A stretch of DNA of 64,000 nucleotides from Hormiphora californensis. Its lineage: Eukaryota; Ctenophora; Tentaculata; Cydippida; Pleurobrachiidae. Positions within the stretch are counted from its first letter, which is position 1. Each line of letters opens with the position of its first letter. Below, piece after piece: positions 34,533 to 46,849 of this stretch. The stretch spans positions 115,001 to 179,000 of the forward strand of contig CM035353.1 in the NCBI GenBank assembly GCA_020137815.1, written 5' to 3'. Made by a program: the position numbers and the translations under genes. Below the pieces are notes generated by a model that saw only the letters and a list, made by a program, of their open reading frames with translations, had not been told where the DNA came from and did not search any database.

Positions 34533-37500
34533 ATGAAGTTTGCACGGCTGGATAAAAAGATTTACATATTCCTGCAAATTGTGGCGGGGGCCCTTGTAGT
34601 GGCCTATCTTGTCCACGATATGAGTTTCGAACTAACTCGGACGTAAGTAAACATGCACAATGTGGAGGAATATGGAGGATGAAGTACGTGTGCTGTTGCA
34701 AATATCATAATTCATGACCCAATCAAGGTACAGTCGGACCCCTATTTAACGGCCCCCGATTTAGCGGCAACCCATTTAACGGCAGGATAAATTTCCCCAA
34801 CTATGTTTTTAATTTTTTTTTGAAAATTGTTTGAAATTTTTTAAGGTGTTTCAACCACGTCCCGAATCGTGTTTTCGAATCGTGCATCTTATTGCATGTC
34901 TTGCCTGTTAATTAGACGTTCGAAACGAACAGATGTGATCCCCATGAAGGCCCTCGATGCAATTTGAGACAGCTTGTTTAAACTGGCCCCATGGGGATCA
35001 CTGTATCGTTCGTTTCGAACCGTCTAATTATCGACAGGACGTCGATAAGATCACCGATTCGAAACACGATTCGGACGTGGTTGATATATCGTTGAAAATT
35101 TCAGAACTTTTTTTTTGCAAAATTTTACAGAATGATTGTCAATGCTTTTGATCGTTTGCTCCCCATGAATTTTTAGAGAAAAAGATATGTTTGAAATTCC
35201 GAATCTCCTCACCCCGATACGCATGGTCTCACTTATCGGTTCGTTTCGAACCGGCTAATTAGCACAAGAATGCGATAACAATGCAAGAAACACTGATTCG
35301 ATAAACGTTCGACGTGGTGATATAGTACTCGTACCTTTTTTATACCTAATTTTATAATTTTTAAATTGTTTTAAAAAATTACTTTCTTTTCTAATCAAAA
35401 ATTCAATATCATGTATCATACATAGACATTGCATTGACTTAAGTGTTTAAGTATAGTAATTTTGGACAAAAATATGGTTTTAGGGCCCAAATATGCTCTA
35501 CCCCCAACCCAGCCGATTTAACGGATCACCCCAGTACGGACAAAACCCTTTCCTTTCCCCCGAGGGTGCCGTTAATCGTGGTCGAACGTAGTACCCATTG
35601 GTCCCATTGGTTGGTTTTTACTTATTTTGGTCGGTTCATAAATATATGATCCCTCCCTAGGTTTATTTACAACTACGGAGTTATTGGTGGTATCTTTATG
35701 GCGGCTCTAGCAACTGCTTTCACCTATATAGCTGATACTTTGGCGATCCACCGACAGTTCAAGAACTACCCCGGACCACCTAGGACATCTCTGTATTTTG
35801 GAAATTATGATCAAATGGCGAAGGCCCAGAGCCAAAACAAGTTGGTTTTATTCGAGTGCCTCGCAATGACTAGATCACACCATGTTCTTTCTAACCTCCA
35901 AAGCTTTGCAAAGTTCAAGTCTCTATCGCATCAGAACCGAATATTTTATGCTCGAAATAAGCAAAACCCATGTAATCCTATAAAGTATCCTATGCCTGCA
36001 GGTTGTTTGATCTACTAGGTGATTGGATCAATGAACACGGTGACACTATAGTCATCTGGAGGAACAATGTTCCAAAGGTACAACTCTAAAGGCATCTCTT
36101 CAAGGCATCTCTCAAGGTCCAGCGCTCTCACCTTTTCAGCATCCCAAGTCTCTCTAAGTCATCTTACATCTTCTCAGGTGTCTCACTCTCATCAAGTCAT
36201 TCTCAATCTTAGCATCGCTGCATCTCTGGCATCTCCAGCATTTCAATCTCTCTTAGTTTTATCTTCAAGTCATCTTCTGCCCCAAGATCTTAATATCATC
36301 CAATCTCTCAAGTCATCTCTCAAGGTCTCTACAAGCACTCTCAGTCATCTTCAAGTCATCTCTCAAGCATCTCTCAAGTCATCTTACAAGTCATCTCTCA
36401 AGTCATCTCTCAAGTCATCTACTCACTTACAAGTCATCTCTCAAGTCATCTTCCCTCAAGTCAAACCCCTGTCCCCGTGCTGGCGATTATGACACGTAGA
36501 ACACTCAACAAACACCACCGAATCAGCAGGAACACACCACCAATCAATCCGCACGTGCATGGTATCCACCCACTCTCCCCACCGTGAATCCCCTTGTCCA
36601 CCAACTATACAGCACACCCATTAACACGTAGAAACATTTTATATGTTTGGATTTTATGTTGTAAGACTATTACTATCCAGTTTAAACTCTTATACTAATT
36701 AATATACCCTCTTTAGTTCTTCACGGCTGATCCCGATGTCATCAGGAACATGCTAACAGACATTGTTACATTCAAGAAGATGGTAGCAATCCCTAACAGG
36801 TATTTAATAATAGTCAAAACATCAACATTTCCTGATTTATAACGTATCAATATTGTGTAGTGACATGATATAGTGCAAGCTTGAGCTTTTTGCGATCTTT
36901 GGAAGAGACTGGTGCAGATGGGGAAATGAATGAATTGTATCTGTAACAGTAAAACAACTAGTAGTATCTGTAGCAACTATAATAGCAGTAGAACAATGTT
37001 CTAAGAGCACGGAAACTCGTCATTGCTAATGAGTAACCCCAAATTACATAACAAGGCTTGCTAGCTGTTCTTGATATATCTGCCTATCTCATTTTCAAGT
37101 GGCCTTTTAGATTGTGCTAGTCCGATCTTTTCCCTTCGAAAACTGTATACGATACGCCTGGCTGATCCATACTAAGATATTTGCCCCTTTACAAATAAAA
37201 TGTAAAGGGAGGGTTAGAACATAACAATGAGATATTGTACTATCTCACTTTTTTTTCTCACGATACCTGCACGAGTGGTGTTTGCTAGCACATCCTACAC
37301 TCGATCATACTTCTAAAACAACTTATAGTGAAACTCTGTAAAGTAGTAGGCTTACAACATGATACAGATCGATCTAAACTTGAACTTCCTGCACAGGACG
37401 CTGTTTGGCCAACGAATAACAGGGAAATCTTCTTTCTTAACAGTCTCAGAAGGGCAGTCATGGGCCAGCAAGCGGAAAGTAATGTCCCCTTATTTTACCA

Positions 37501-40500
37501 AGATCCGCCTTGCTGAAATATTCAACAGGTATTTCAAGGGGGGTCGGATGTGTTCCTAGAATTTCTAACGACTCGTAGATTCTATTCAGGACAAGATTTA
37601 CAAGTCATCAGAAGTCCATAATAAAATATTCAAAATTCAAACTTGTAACAACAAAACATCATTTAATTATATCAGGAGCAATGATTTCATTACACGTGGC
37701 ATTGACAAGCAGATGAAGGAAGTGACATGTGGGGAAACTGTGGTCGACCTAGTGGACTTTTATGGGGAACTCTATCAGTTCTTCTTGGGTGAATTTCATA
37801 TTTAGAATTTTGTTTCATATTTGATGTTGAAAATATAAAGCTCTAGCCTAATAACTTTTACCTGTAAACCGTGTAAAAAAATCTAATACGGCAGGTCAGA
37901 AGAATCTCGACACGCTCCCCTACACCCCTGTATTGTTCAACCCTAAATATTTCGATCGATACCCACTTTTTTGGTAAATCGAAACTTAATTTCGAAGTTT
38001 TTCGAAGTTTAAAGTGAGAGTGGACCGAATCAGAATTGGACAAGTTTGTTGTAGGTGGTAGAGATTAGCTTTCTGAGCATTTTGCGTTTTTGCCGCTCAA
38101 AATCGACCCACCCATCACTGAGATATTTTTGTTATGTTGGCAGAATTCCTGCTGGATCAATATTTATCAAACAGGATAGAAACAATCCTTGTGTTTTACT
38201 AACACATTCTTTAAATTTTTAATATGCTAACTTGCATCGTTCTGCTTCTGTGAATGAGCATGTCAACCTCACTCCTTATATTCAGAATGTGTTAGTAAAA
38301 CACGACGATTGTTTCTATTTTGTTTTTTACATACTGATTAAACAGGAGTTCTCCCAACATAACAAAAATATCTCAGTGATGGGTGTGTCGATTTTGAGCG
38401 GCAAAAACGCAAAATGCTCAGAGCACTAATATCTACTACCTACAACAAACTTGTCCAATTCTGACTCGGTCCACTCTCACTTTAAGTTCGAAAATTTTGT
38501 GGAATCAAAATCGAAATTTTTATGCTGAAACCCCCTCCCCCTCCATTTTGACGTGTAGTAACACCCCATGTGTAATTATAGGTGCTCTTGGGTTTGATCT
38601 GGATTGTGGGTTTGTGTCGACCAATGCCAAGTTCCATAACACGGTGATCCAAGAACTACTTAAGTGGATACCCCAACAGTTCCAGGGATTCTCTAAACTC
38701 TTTCAAATGAGGGTATGTGACATTAATTTACAATAATTAATTAATTAATTAACATTGTCCCATTTCCAGTGTCCCATTCTATAGGGCTCCGATATATAAC
38801 AATAATAACCGACCCTTTCTTCGTGCTCATAAATTAATTAACCTAACATGATAACCGACCCATTCTTCGTGAATATAATGCAGTGCTCATGAATTAATTA
38901 ACCTAACATGATAACCGACCCTTTCTTCGTGAATATAATGCAGTGCTCATAAATTAATTAACCTAACATGATAACCGACCCATTCTTCGTGAATATAATG
39001 CAGTGCTCATAAATTAATTAACCTAACATGATAACCGACCCATTCTTCGTGAATATAATACAGTGCTCATGAATTAATTAACCTAACATGATAACCGACC
39101 CATTCTTCGTGAATATAATGCAGTGCTCATGAATTAATTAACCTAACATGATAACCGACCCATTCTTCGTGAATATAATACAGTGCTCATGAATTAATTA
39201 ACCTAACATGATTTAACCGACCCATTCTTCGTGAATATAATACAGTGCTCATAAATTAATTAACCTAACATGATTTAACCGACCCATTCTTCGTGAATAT
39301 AATGCAGTGCTCATGAATTAATTAACCTAACATGATTTAACCGACCCATTCTTCGTGAATATAATACAGTGCTCATGAATTAATTAACCTAACATGATAA
39401 CCGACCCATTCTTCGTGAATATAATGCAGTGCTCATGAATTAATTAACCTAACATGATAACCGACCCTTTCTTCGTGAATATAATGCAGTGCTCATAAAT
39501 TAATTAACCTAACATGATAACCGACCCATTCTTCGTGAATATAATGCAGTGCTCATAAATTAATTAACCTAACATGATAACCGACCCATTCTTCGTGAAT
39601 ATAATACAGTGCTCATGAATTAATTAACCTAACATGATAACCGACCCATTCTTCGTGAATATAATGCAGTGCTCATGAATTAATTAACCTAACATGATAA
39701 CCGACCCATTCTTCGTGAATATAATACAGTGCTCATGAATTAATTAACCTAACATGATTTAACCGACCCATTCTTCGTGAATATAATACAGTGCTCATAA
39801 ATTAATTAACCTAACATGATTTAACCGACCCATTCTTCGTGAATATAATGCAGTGCTCATGAATTAATTAACCTAACATGATTTAACCGACCCATTCTTC
39901 GTGAATATAATACAGTGCTCATGAATTAATTAACCTAACATGATAACCGACCCATTCTTCGTGAATATAATACAGTGCTCATGAATTAATTAACCTAACA
40001 TGATAACCGACCCATTCTTCGTGAATATAATGCAGTGCTCATGAATTAATTAACCTAACATGATTTAACCGACCCATTCTTCGTGAATATAATACAGTGC
40101 TCATGAATTAATTAACCTAACATGATAACCGACCCATTCTTCGTGAATATAATACAGTGCTCATGAATTAATTAACCTAACATGATAACCGACCCATTCT
40201 TCGTGAATATAATAGCAGTGCTCATGAATTAATTAACCTAACATGATAACCGACCCATTCTTCGTGAATATAATACAGTGCTCATGAATTAATTAACCTA
40301 ACATGATAACCGACCCATTCTTCGTGAATATAATACAGTGCTCATGAATTAATTAACCTAACATGATAACCGACCCATTCTTCGTGAATATAATACAGTG
40401 CTCATGAATTAATTAACCTAACATGATTAACCGACCCATTCTTCGTGAATATAATACAGTGCTCATGAATTAATTAACCTAACATGATTTAACCGACCCA

Positions 40501-43120
40501 TTCTTCGTGAATATAATGCAGTGCTCATGAATTAATTAACCTAACATGATTTAACCGACCCATTCTTCGTGAATATAATGCAGTGCTCATGAATTAATTA
40601 ACCTAACATGATAACCGACCCATTCTTCGTGAATATAATACAGTGCTCATGAATTAATTAACCTAACATGATTTAACCGACCCATTCTTCGTGAATATAA
40701 TGCAGTGCTCATGAATTAATTAACCTAACATGATTTAACCGACCCATTCTTCGTGAATATAATGCAGTGCTCATGAATTAATTAACCTAACATGATTTAA
40801 CCGACCCATTCTTCGTGAATATAATGCAGTGCTCATGAATTAATTAACCTAACATGATTAACCGACCCATTCTTCGTGAATATAATACAGTGCTCATGAA
40901 TTAATTAACCTAACATGATTTAACCGACCCATTCTTCGTGAATATAATGCAGTGCTCATGAATTAATTAACCTAACATGATAACCGACCCATTCTTCGTG
41001 AATATAATACAGTGCTCATAAATTAATTAACCTAACATGATTTAACCGACCCATTCTTCGTGAATATAATGCAGTGCTCATGAATTAATTAACCTAACAT
41101 GATTTAACCGACCCATTCTTCGTGAATATAATACAGTGCTCATGAATTAATTAACCTAACATGATTTAACCGACCCATTCTTCGTGAATATAATGCAGTG
41201 CTCATGATTAATTAACCTAACATGATAACCGACCCATTCTTCGTGAATATAATACAGTGCTCATAAATTAATTAACCTAACATGATTTAACCGACCCATT
41301 CTTCGTGAATATAATACAGTGCTCATGAATTAATTAACCTAACATGATTTAACCGACCCATTCTTCGTGAATATAATACAGTGCTCATGAATTAATTAAC
41401 CTAACATGATTTAACCGACCCATTCTTCGTGAATATAATGCAGTGCTCATAAATTAATTAACCTAACATGATAACCGACCCATTCTTCGTGAATATAATG
41501 CAGTGCTCATGAATTAATTAACCTAACATGATTTAACCGACCCTTTCTTCGTGAATATAATACAGTGCTCATGAATTAATTAACCTAACATGATAACCGA
41601 CCCATTCTTCGTGAATATAATGCAGTGCTCATAAATTAATTAACCTAACATGATAACCGACCCATTCTTCGTGAATATAATGCAGTGCTCATGAATTAAT
41701 TAACCTAACATGATTTAACCGACCCTTTCTTCGTGAATATAATACAGTGCTCATGAATTAATTAACCTAACATATATTTCCAGTTTAACTCAGAGGTAAA
41801 TGACACCATTTGTCATTTGACGAAACTCCGAAACCTATGCGAGGAAATCCTTGACTTTAAGATAGCGGAAATAAAGAAGCGTGGAAGTGCAGATCCTACT
41901 GACATCCTGCACCATGTAGTGGAGGCTGGTATCGCTACTGCCTCCGTCAATAAGGGAGGGTACAGTGAGGAGGATATGAGGATCAACGCCATGGATGATA
42001 TCATGACGATATTCCTCGTTATCGTAAGTAGTTGCAGATCTGATATCAATAGATAATCGTAATTGTTCTATTACTGTAATTATAGGGGGCCGGTACTGCA
42101 CCTTCTCTCTCTCTTGCAAGATCTTGTTGAGTAATAATACACAACAACATATCTCTCACGATAGCATATAATATACCTCCAATCTCTCTTATCTTAAATC
42201 AACACCTACACCCCATAGGATAACATGGCCAAGACGATGGCAACGATTCTAGTTCGCGTCATTCGAGATGAACAGATCTACAAGAAGGTGTGTGAGGAAG
42301 TGAGGCAGGCTAAAACTGATGATCTCCTGGCCATGGATAAGAGTCTAAAATACACAGAAATGGTATGTTACACGCAGAACTAATTGATAATTACCATGGT
42401 AATCTGGTTACCATGGTAACCACATTGTGAAATGGTAACCATACACCCACATAACAGTATACATTTTTCCTCTCAGGTAATTCTAGAAGCTTTACGACTC
42501 CATCCCACCCTCATGAGAGGCATCCGTAAAACTGGACCCAAGGCTATAACCCTAACTAATGGAATGGTGGTTCCGGAGAAAACGATGATCTTCTTTGGGC
42601 AACTTGTTCTACACAGGCACCCCAAATATTGGGCGGATCCACTTGAATTCAAACCAGGTCAGTTAATCGAACTTAGAATATAACATTATCCAGAATAGGA
42701 ATCCTTGTCGTGACAATAGATCCTTCTCGCACTAAAGATCTTTCCGAACCGCATGTGACATTACAGTATAGTAGTATTAACATGTTATACCATGCCTTTC
42801 CAAACCGCATGTGACATTACAGTATAGTATGGCTTAACATGTTATACCATGCCTTTTCAGAGCGCTGGGAGAACGGATCGCGTGACGTCACACCCTTTAC
42901 ATATCTTCCATTTGTTGCGGGACCCCGTGTTTGTATGGGGAAACATCTCGCGATGATGAGTATGAAAATGGCCATGATTCACACCCTCAAGAACTACAAT
43001 ATTAGACCTGTACCCGGGACGGAGAAGGAAATGGATTGGGATTATAGGTTTACTATTGTTAAGCCAACAAAGGGGCACAAGGTTATATTTGAACCTGTTC
43101 AACAACCAACTGAAAGTTAG
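34533..43120 (+). CDS. Membrane-anchored cytochrome P450, CYP46/CYP4-like (about 12 exons)
   Basis: Exons 34533-34642, 35661-35840, 36002-36077, 36717-36799, 37397-37528, 37676-37788, 38582-38712, 41784-42023, 42219-42362, 42477-42657 and 42861-43120 join in phase into about 549 residues. The N-terminus has two hydrophobic segments (IYIFLQIVAGALVVAYLV; GVIGGIFMAALATAFTYI) for ER anchoring, then the proline hinge YPGPP. Helix K EALR (E407-x-x-R410), FKPERW and the heme loop FVAGPRVCMG with ligand Cys ~488 are all present. P450s use O2 and NADPH-P450 reductase electrons to oxidise lipids or xenobiotics. The FFTADPDVIRNML and LFGQ segments resemble cholesterol 24-hydroxylase (CYP46), but the subfamily is unproven. 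Oddity: the I-helix oxygen-binding motif is not cleanly resolved. GAGTA is encoded at 42087-42101 as a probable micro-exon without a canonical donor, before DNMAKTMA in the next exon. Confidence 0.88.
34731..35591. mobile_element. ~860-bp pogo/Tigger-like element in P450 intron 1
   Basis: It starts cagtcggacccctatttaac after TA and ends with the inverted, decayed cgattaacggcaccctcggg side (gagggtgccgttaatcgtgg ... cgaacgta). Internal 'gatttagcggc' and 'atttaacgg' repeats are present. It also contains an inner inverted repeat (attagacgttcgaaacgaac / gttcgtttcgaaccgtctaa at 34912-35029). No transposase ORF remains. Confidence 0.6.
36075..36465. repeat. Degenerate 'tctcaagtcatc' repeat in P450 intron 3
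   Basis: Many copies of tctcaagtcatct with variants fill most of the intron following exon 36002-36077. The ORF through it (Ser/Leu/Lys repeats) is a by-product. Confidence 0.75.
38001..38492. mobile_element. ~490-bp inverted-repeat element in P450 intron 6
   Basis: The left arm (ttcgaagtttaaagtgagag ... ttgtccaat-type block ... gcattttgcgtttttgccgc ... ctgagatatttttgttatg) is mirrored by the right arm (cataacaaaaatatctcag ... gcggcaaaaacgcaaaatgc ... ctctcactttaagttcgaa). Arms are about 150 bp with few mismatches; no coding capacity. Confidence 0.7.
38804..41773. repeat. 3-kb satellite, 60/62-bp unit, with higher-order structure, in P450 intron 7
   Basis: About 49 head-to-tail copies of a unit comprising cagtgctcatgaattaatta, acctaacatgataaccgacc and cattcttcgtgaatataatg. 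Units differ at a few fixed sites: gaatta/aaatta, gataacc/gatttaacc (2-bp length difference), cattc/ctttc, and ataatg/ataata. Variant order repeats every nine units near the left end. The array runs to within 10 bases of the exon 41784 acceptor, and the last copy supplies the sequence 'ctaacat' upstream of it. It encodes nothing. Confidence 0.95.
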
Positions 43121-43762
43121 GATACTTTTTGTTTTCTTTTCCTCTGTCATTGAGATGAGGATGAGGGTAGAGTTCAGTATATCCCAGCTGACAATTCTTA
43201 TAAACATTCTGATCTGCTTACTTTTTCCGAGACCCGATCGGAGCTGTATTAGTGTATAATATTGAATGGTCGAGCATTGATTATTTTTTAATTTCATAAG
43301 GGAAAACTATTTTATTAGCTGAATAAGAATTGATTAAATTTATTTGTTGAATCTAAATTAAGGAATACTTTTAATAATTGTACTTTACAGTCAAAACATT
43401 TACCGGAACCCCAATTGACCGGATGAAAGAAATGTATCTCGATATAAAGTGCATACCATATTTGAGTCACAATTCACACTACTGTCCGGGCCATGTAACT
43501 TAGGGCTATGTACTATCAATTATCATACTAATGTACTTTATGTAGTTAGTATGAATTGAGTCAAAGTTCAAGGAAAATCAAAAACGTAAATACATTGTCT
43601 GTCCTGTGATAGATTTTGAAGGGTTAATCAGATTTCGAATAGATGTTCTAGCTTCAGATCGCACTACAAATTGGCTGTGTAGCAGCCCCTCTACGAAGAA
43701 TGGGCGCGACGTGCCCTGCAATACTTCACAAAATGAAAAGGAGTATAATCATGTTTTCTGAT

Positions 43763-44899
43763 TCATTGGTTATCATCGGAACTGTTATTCCGCAAAAGAC
43801 ACCGATTAAAATCCTTTAGACACTTCATTTGGGCCTCGGAGAACTGGAGGTTCGGCTGAATGTCCACTAGCGTTCTTATTGCCTGTGGGGAAATGTATTT
43901 TTATGTGGCGAAACAGGGTCGCAATGGGAAATGTCACAGAGAGGGGGAAATTTACAATTCTATGTACGACACAGGGGGGGTGAACACTGAACAGTTGAAA
44001 TGGACCTGTTTGATGGATTTGCTGTGGTTGCTCATCAAATAACACGCCATGAGTACTGCGCTTCTACAGGCCCTACTGTAACACCGAATGAAGGTCTTGC
44101 CTCCGTTATCAGCAGTCTCTTCAATGAACTCTAGAGCACCAAATATCTGGGCCATGTTCGGAGGAGTCTTTGGGTTCGGTGTGTGGTACTCCAAATGCCT
44201 CCTCCCATCTCTCGTCCACCTGCAATATTTCGTGTGATAAAACCGGAGTACAAAGCCTACTACTAGCTAGGAACGGCTGCTGATGTCAGTATATTCCCTA
44301 ATCCAGCTACCATTTCCCCGAAAGTCGCCCGTAGGGCGCGGCGAACGGGTTTACTAGTAATCTAAAAAGGGCCCGAAGGACCTTCAAGTACCTGTGTTCG
44401 CGATAGCAGGTATGTTGGCAGGGAATGTTAAAGCTAACTACGGAGCTACACCCATAATCCGTGCTGAACTCTGTATTAGGGGTAAAGAACACGGTATCAT
44501 CATCTATATAGAGCTGAAACAAGGGTCAGTTAATTTGAATTGAGACGTCCCCTAGATAAGTCGTTACGTTCGGCAAACTATACAAATTATGTATACGCCA
44601 CGCCACGTGTAGGTACCTTTGCTTTGGGAGTTAGATTATGAAAAACTTTTTGTCAACACAACTTATTATATGGATATCATGGATATCTAGCCCGACTCTC
44701 TTTCCATGCTCATTTACAAAAGATCAGGGTTAGAACTTCACAAGATATATCTCTCTACACAGCTGCAACTTACTGGTTGTCTTGTTACGATGGTTTTCGT
44801 GGAATCAGTTCGGGAAAGTGCGCTGGACACCATGGTTGAGGTGCTGCTAACACTAGCCCTCTTCATCAATAGGGCATGCTTGTCCCCGGCGATATTCAT
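43763..44899 (-). CDS. Dual-specificity-phosphatase-like protein with altered P-loop (four exons)
   Basis: Exons (minus) 44774-44899, 44392-44513, 44006-44219 and 43763-43882 join in phase to 193 residues. The C-terminal ~100 residues have the cysteine-phosphatase order: helix MAQIFGALEFIEETADNGGK, strand TFIRC, P-loop C129-YSRAC-R135-S, helix AVLMACYLMSN, then SIKQAIRTLVDIQPNLQFSEAQMKCLKDFNRCL. That order is typical of DSPs (CX5R, AYLM helix, AIxxVRxxRP, FxxQLxxF). The C and R of CX5R are kept, but the usual preceding His is Arg, the loop Gly (C+3) is Arg and the Ser/Thr before the catalytic Arg is Cys. No clear general-acid Asp is seen upstream. It may be a weak enzyme or a pseudophosphatase that binds phosphoproteins. 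The Ser/Thr-rich N-terminus has no known domain. The gene lies tail to tail with the P450 gene, about 640 bp apart. Confidence 0.68.
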
Positions 44900-44964
44900 T
44901 TGAAAAGTACTACAAAATTTAATATGTTACAACGGTGAAAATGCAAAGTTAAGTACATACAATT

Positions 44965-45840
44965 GTGCGGCAAAAAAAAGCCCCCCCCCCCTAGACCACC
45001 ATAGTTGCCGATGTGGTGGAGAGCTGTAACTTGGCAGGGTTGCTCCACTATGTCTATCTTGATCCTGACAGAAAAATCAGAGCTCTAGCTCAAAATTCAT
45101 TTTTTTGATAGGAATGAACATTGTCATTCATTCCAAGAAAAAAATATTTTCGGTCCAGAATTCAAGCAATTATCTTTGGCCATCGATTAGCTTTCCAATG
45201 TGACCAAGATCATCTAAATTGGGCAACCACAAGAGACACAGTGTCATGTTTCTTAAAGTTAGTCAGGTCATGTGATCTTCACCGAATCGTTGATTATCCG
45301 GGATTGCTAATCGAGCCAATGGGCAGAGGAATCTCGTATCACGGCCGCTAATGAGGTATGTGTACCAATACAGGGTAATGTGATTCGAGGAAAGAGGACA
45401 TTTATCAAAGAGCTACAGATCTCATGACCAATCAGCATCGTCATCCCTCATTAGTAGCCGTGATACGTGATTCTCTACCACTTAGACCGATTCGTAATAC
45501 TGAACACTCAACGATTCGGTAAAGATCACATGACCTGATTAAATTTAAGAAAGATGACACTGTGTCTCTTGTGGTTGCCCAATTTAGATGATCTTGGTCA
45601 CATTGGAAAGCTAATCGATGGCCAAAGATAATTGCTTGAATTCTGGACCGAAAATATTTTTTTCTTGGAATGAATGACAATGTTCATTCCTATCAAAAAA
45701 ATGAATTTTGAGCTAGAGCTCTGATTTTTCTGTCAGGATCAAGATAGACATAGTGGAGCAACCCTGCCAAGTTACAGCTCTCCACCACATCGGCAACTAT
45801 GGTGGTCTAGGGGGGGGGGGGGGGCTTTTTTTTGCCGCAC
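44965..45840. mobile_element. 876-bp fold-back element with ~390-bp arms
   Basis: The left end gtgcggcaaaaaaaagcccc is inverted at the right end as ggggcttttttttgccgcac. Arms 44965-45355 and 45446-45840 are mirrored almost base for base, which is why the same peptide (MSFIPRKKYFRSRIQAIIFG...) appears as an ORF on both strands. The ~90-bp centre is unique. There is no transposase. Flanks 'acaatt'/'acggta' show no obvious target duplication. Confidence 0.78.
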
Positions 45841-46417
45841 ACGGTAGGTACATACAAAAATCAGAGGAAATCACACCTATACAGAATCATATTTTGCACC
45901 ATTATCAAAAGGGCACCATTATCAAAAGGGTAAATTATTACAAAAGGGTAAATTATGACTTGTCTGCAGAACTTAGAACCAGCTGATCTGTCTAGCAAGA
46001 AGGCTTAACGTCAATTAAATTTAAACAAGAAATGACGCAATGAATCATACCCACGAATCATACCCACGAAAAACACGCTATGTATAACCTTCCCTAACAA
46101 AATATGTATAGAGCTCGCCACTACTAGGCAAAGAAATGTCACATCTTCATGGATTATATGGAGATTAATCGAGAATTCTACACACCACTGAGGTGTAAAA
46201 TGTAGAAATAATAGAGAGGGCAAGCCCCCCACACTTTTGAAAAATGTTTAGTCCTCAGCTGATTCAACTCAACTGAACTCAAGAAGTAAAAAGATGCGGC
46301 ATAAAAGCTATGTAGTTATTATATAGCTACAGCGATATTCAATAAAAACACCCAACAAAGCTATTGGTTATTAGCAGTACACAAACAGTATATAACTTCA
46401 GGAACAGGCTTTCTGTA

Positions 46418-46423
<6 letters not shown>

Positions 46424-46456
<33 letters not shown>

Positions 46457-46524
46457 ATCTCTCTCTTTCTCTATCTCTCTCTACCTATCTATCTTTCTCT
46501 ATCTTTCTCTATCTCTATCTCTCA
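46424..46524. repeat. (CT)n / CTAT microsatellite
   Basis: Runs of tctctctctc grade into tctatctctctttct units; the Ser/Leu ORF over it is an artefact. Confidence 0.85.
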
Positions 46525-46785
46525 ATTTTCTCATAACACACTTTAGTGTTTCTCTTGCTCTATGTTATGGTATTTTGACTGAAGGTTGATGCAAAGTCTT
46601 TACATTTTCATGACATAATACGTTATGTTAAACACAATATGATCACTCGAACATGTTCAAAATAAGTACTGGTCACTGGATACGCCAGAAGCAATCCCTT
46701 TGTAAAACTAACATGTCTATAAAATGGCTAAATGTAGTATATTATCAAAACGGGAATATGTTGTTGTGTGTGGGTACCCCTTACT

Positions 46786-46832
46786 TAGTATCCATATTCC
46801 TTGTTGGGTCTCAACAAGGAATATGGATACTA
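46786..46832. repeat. Perfect 21-bp hairpin
   Basis: tagtatccatattccttgtt(g) is followed by a 5-base loop (ggtct) and its exact reverse complement (c)aacaaggaatatggatacta. No polyT run follows, and its role is unknown. Confidence 0.75.
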
Positions 46833-46849
46833 AACAACCTAACAAATAT

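Noticed and set aside
36067-36492. 141-codon Ser-rich ORF in the P450 intron
   Set aside because: It starts at the end of a real exon but runs through a degenerate 13-bp repeat. The donor after VPK and the next exon FFTADPDV give the P450 protein instead.
45121-45680. Identical peptides (MSFIPRKKYFRSRIQ...) on both strands
   Set aside because: Produced by the arms of the fold-back at 44965-45840; no other support for coding.
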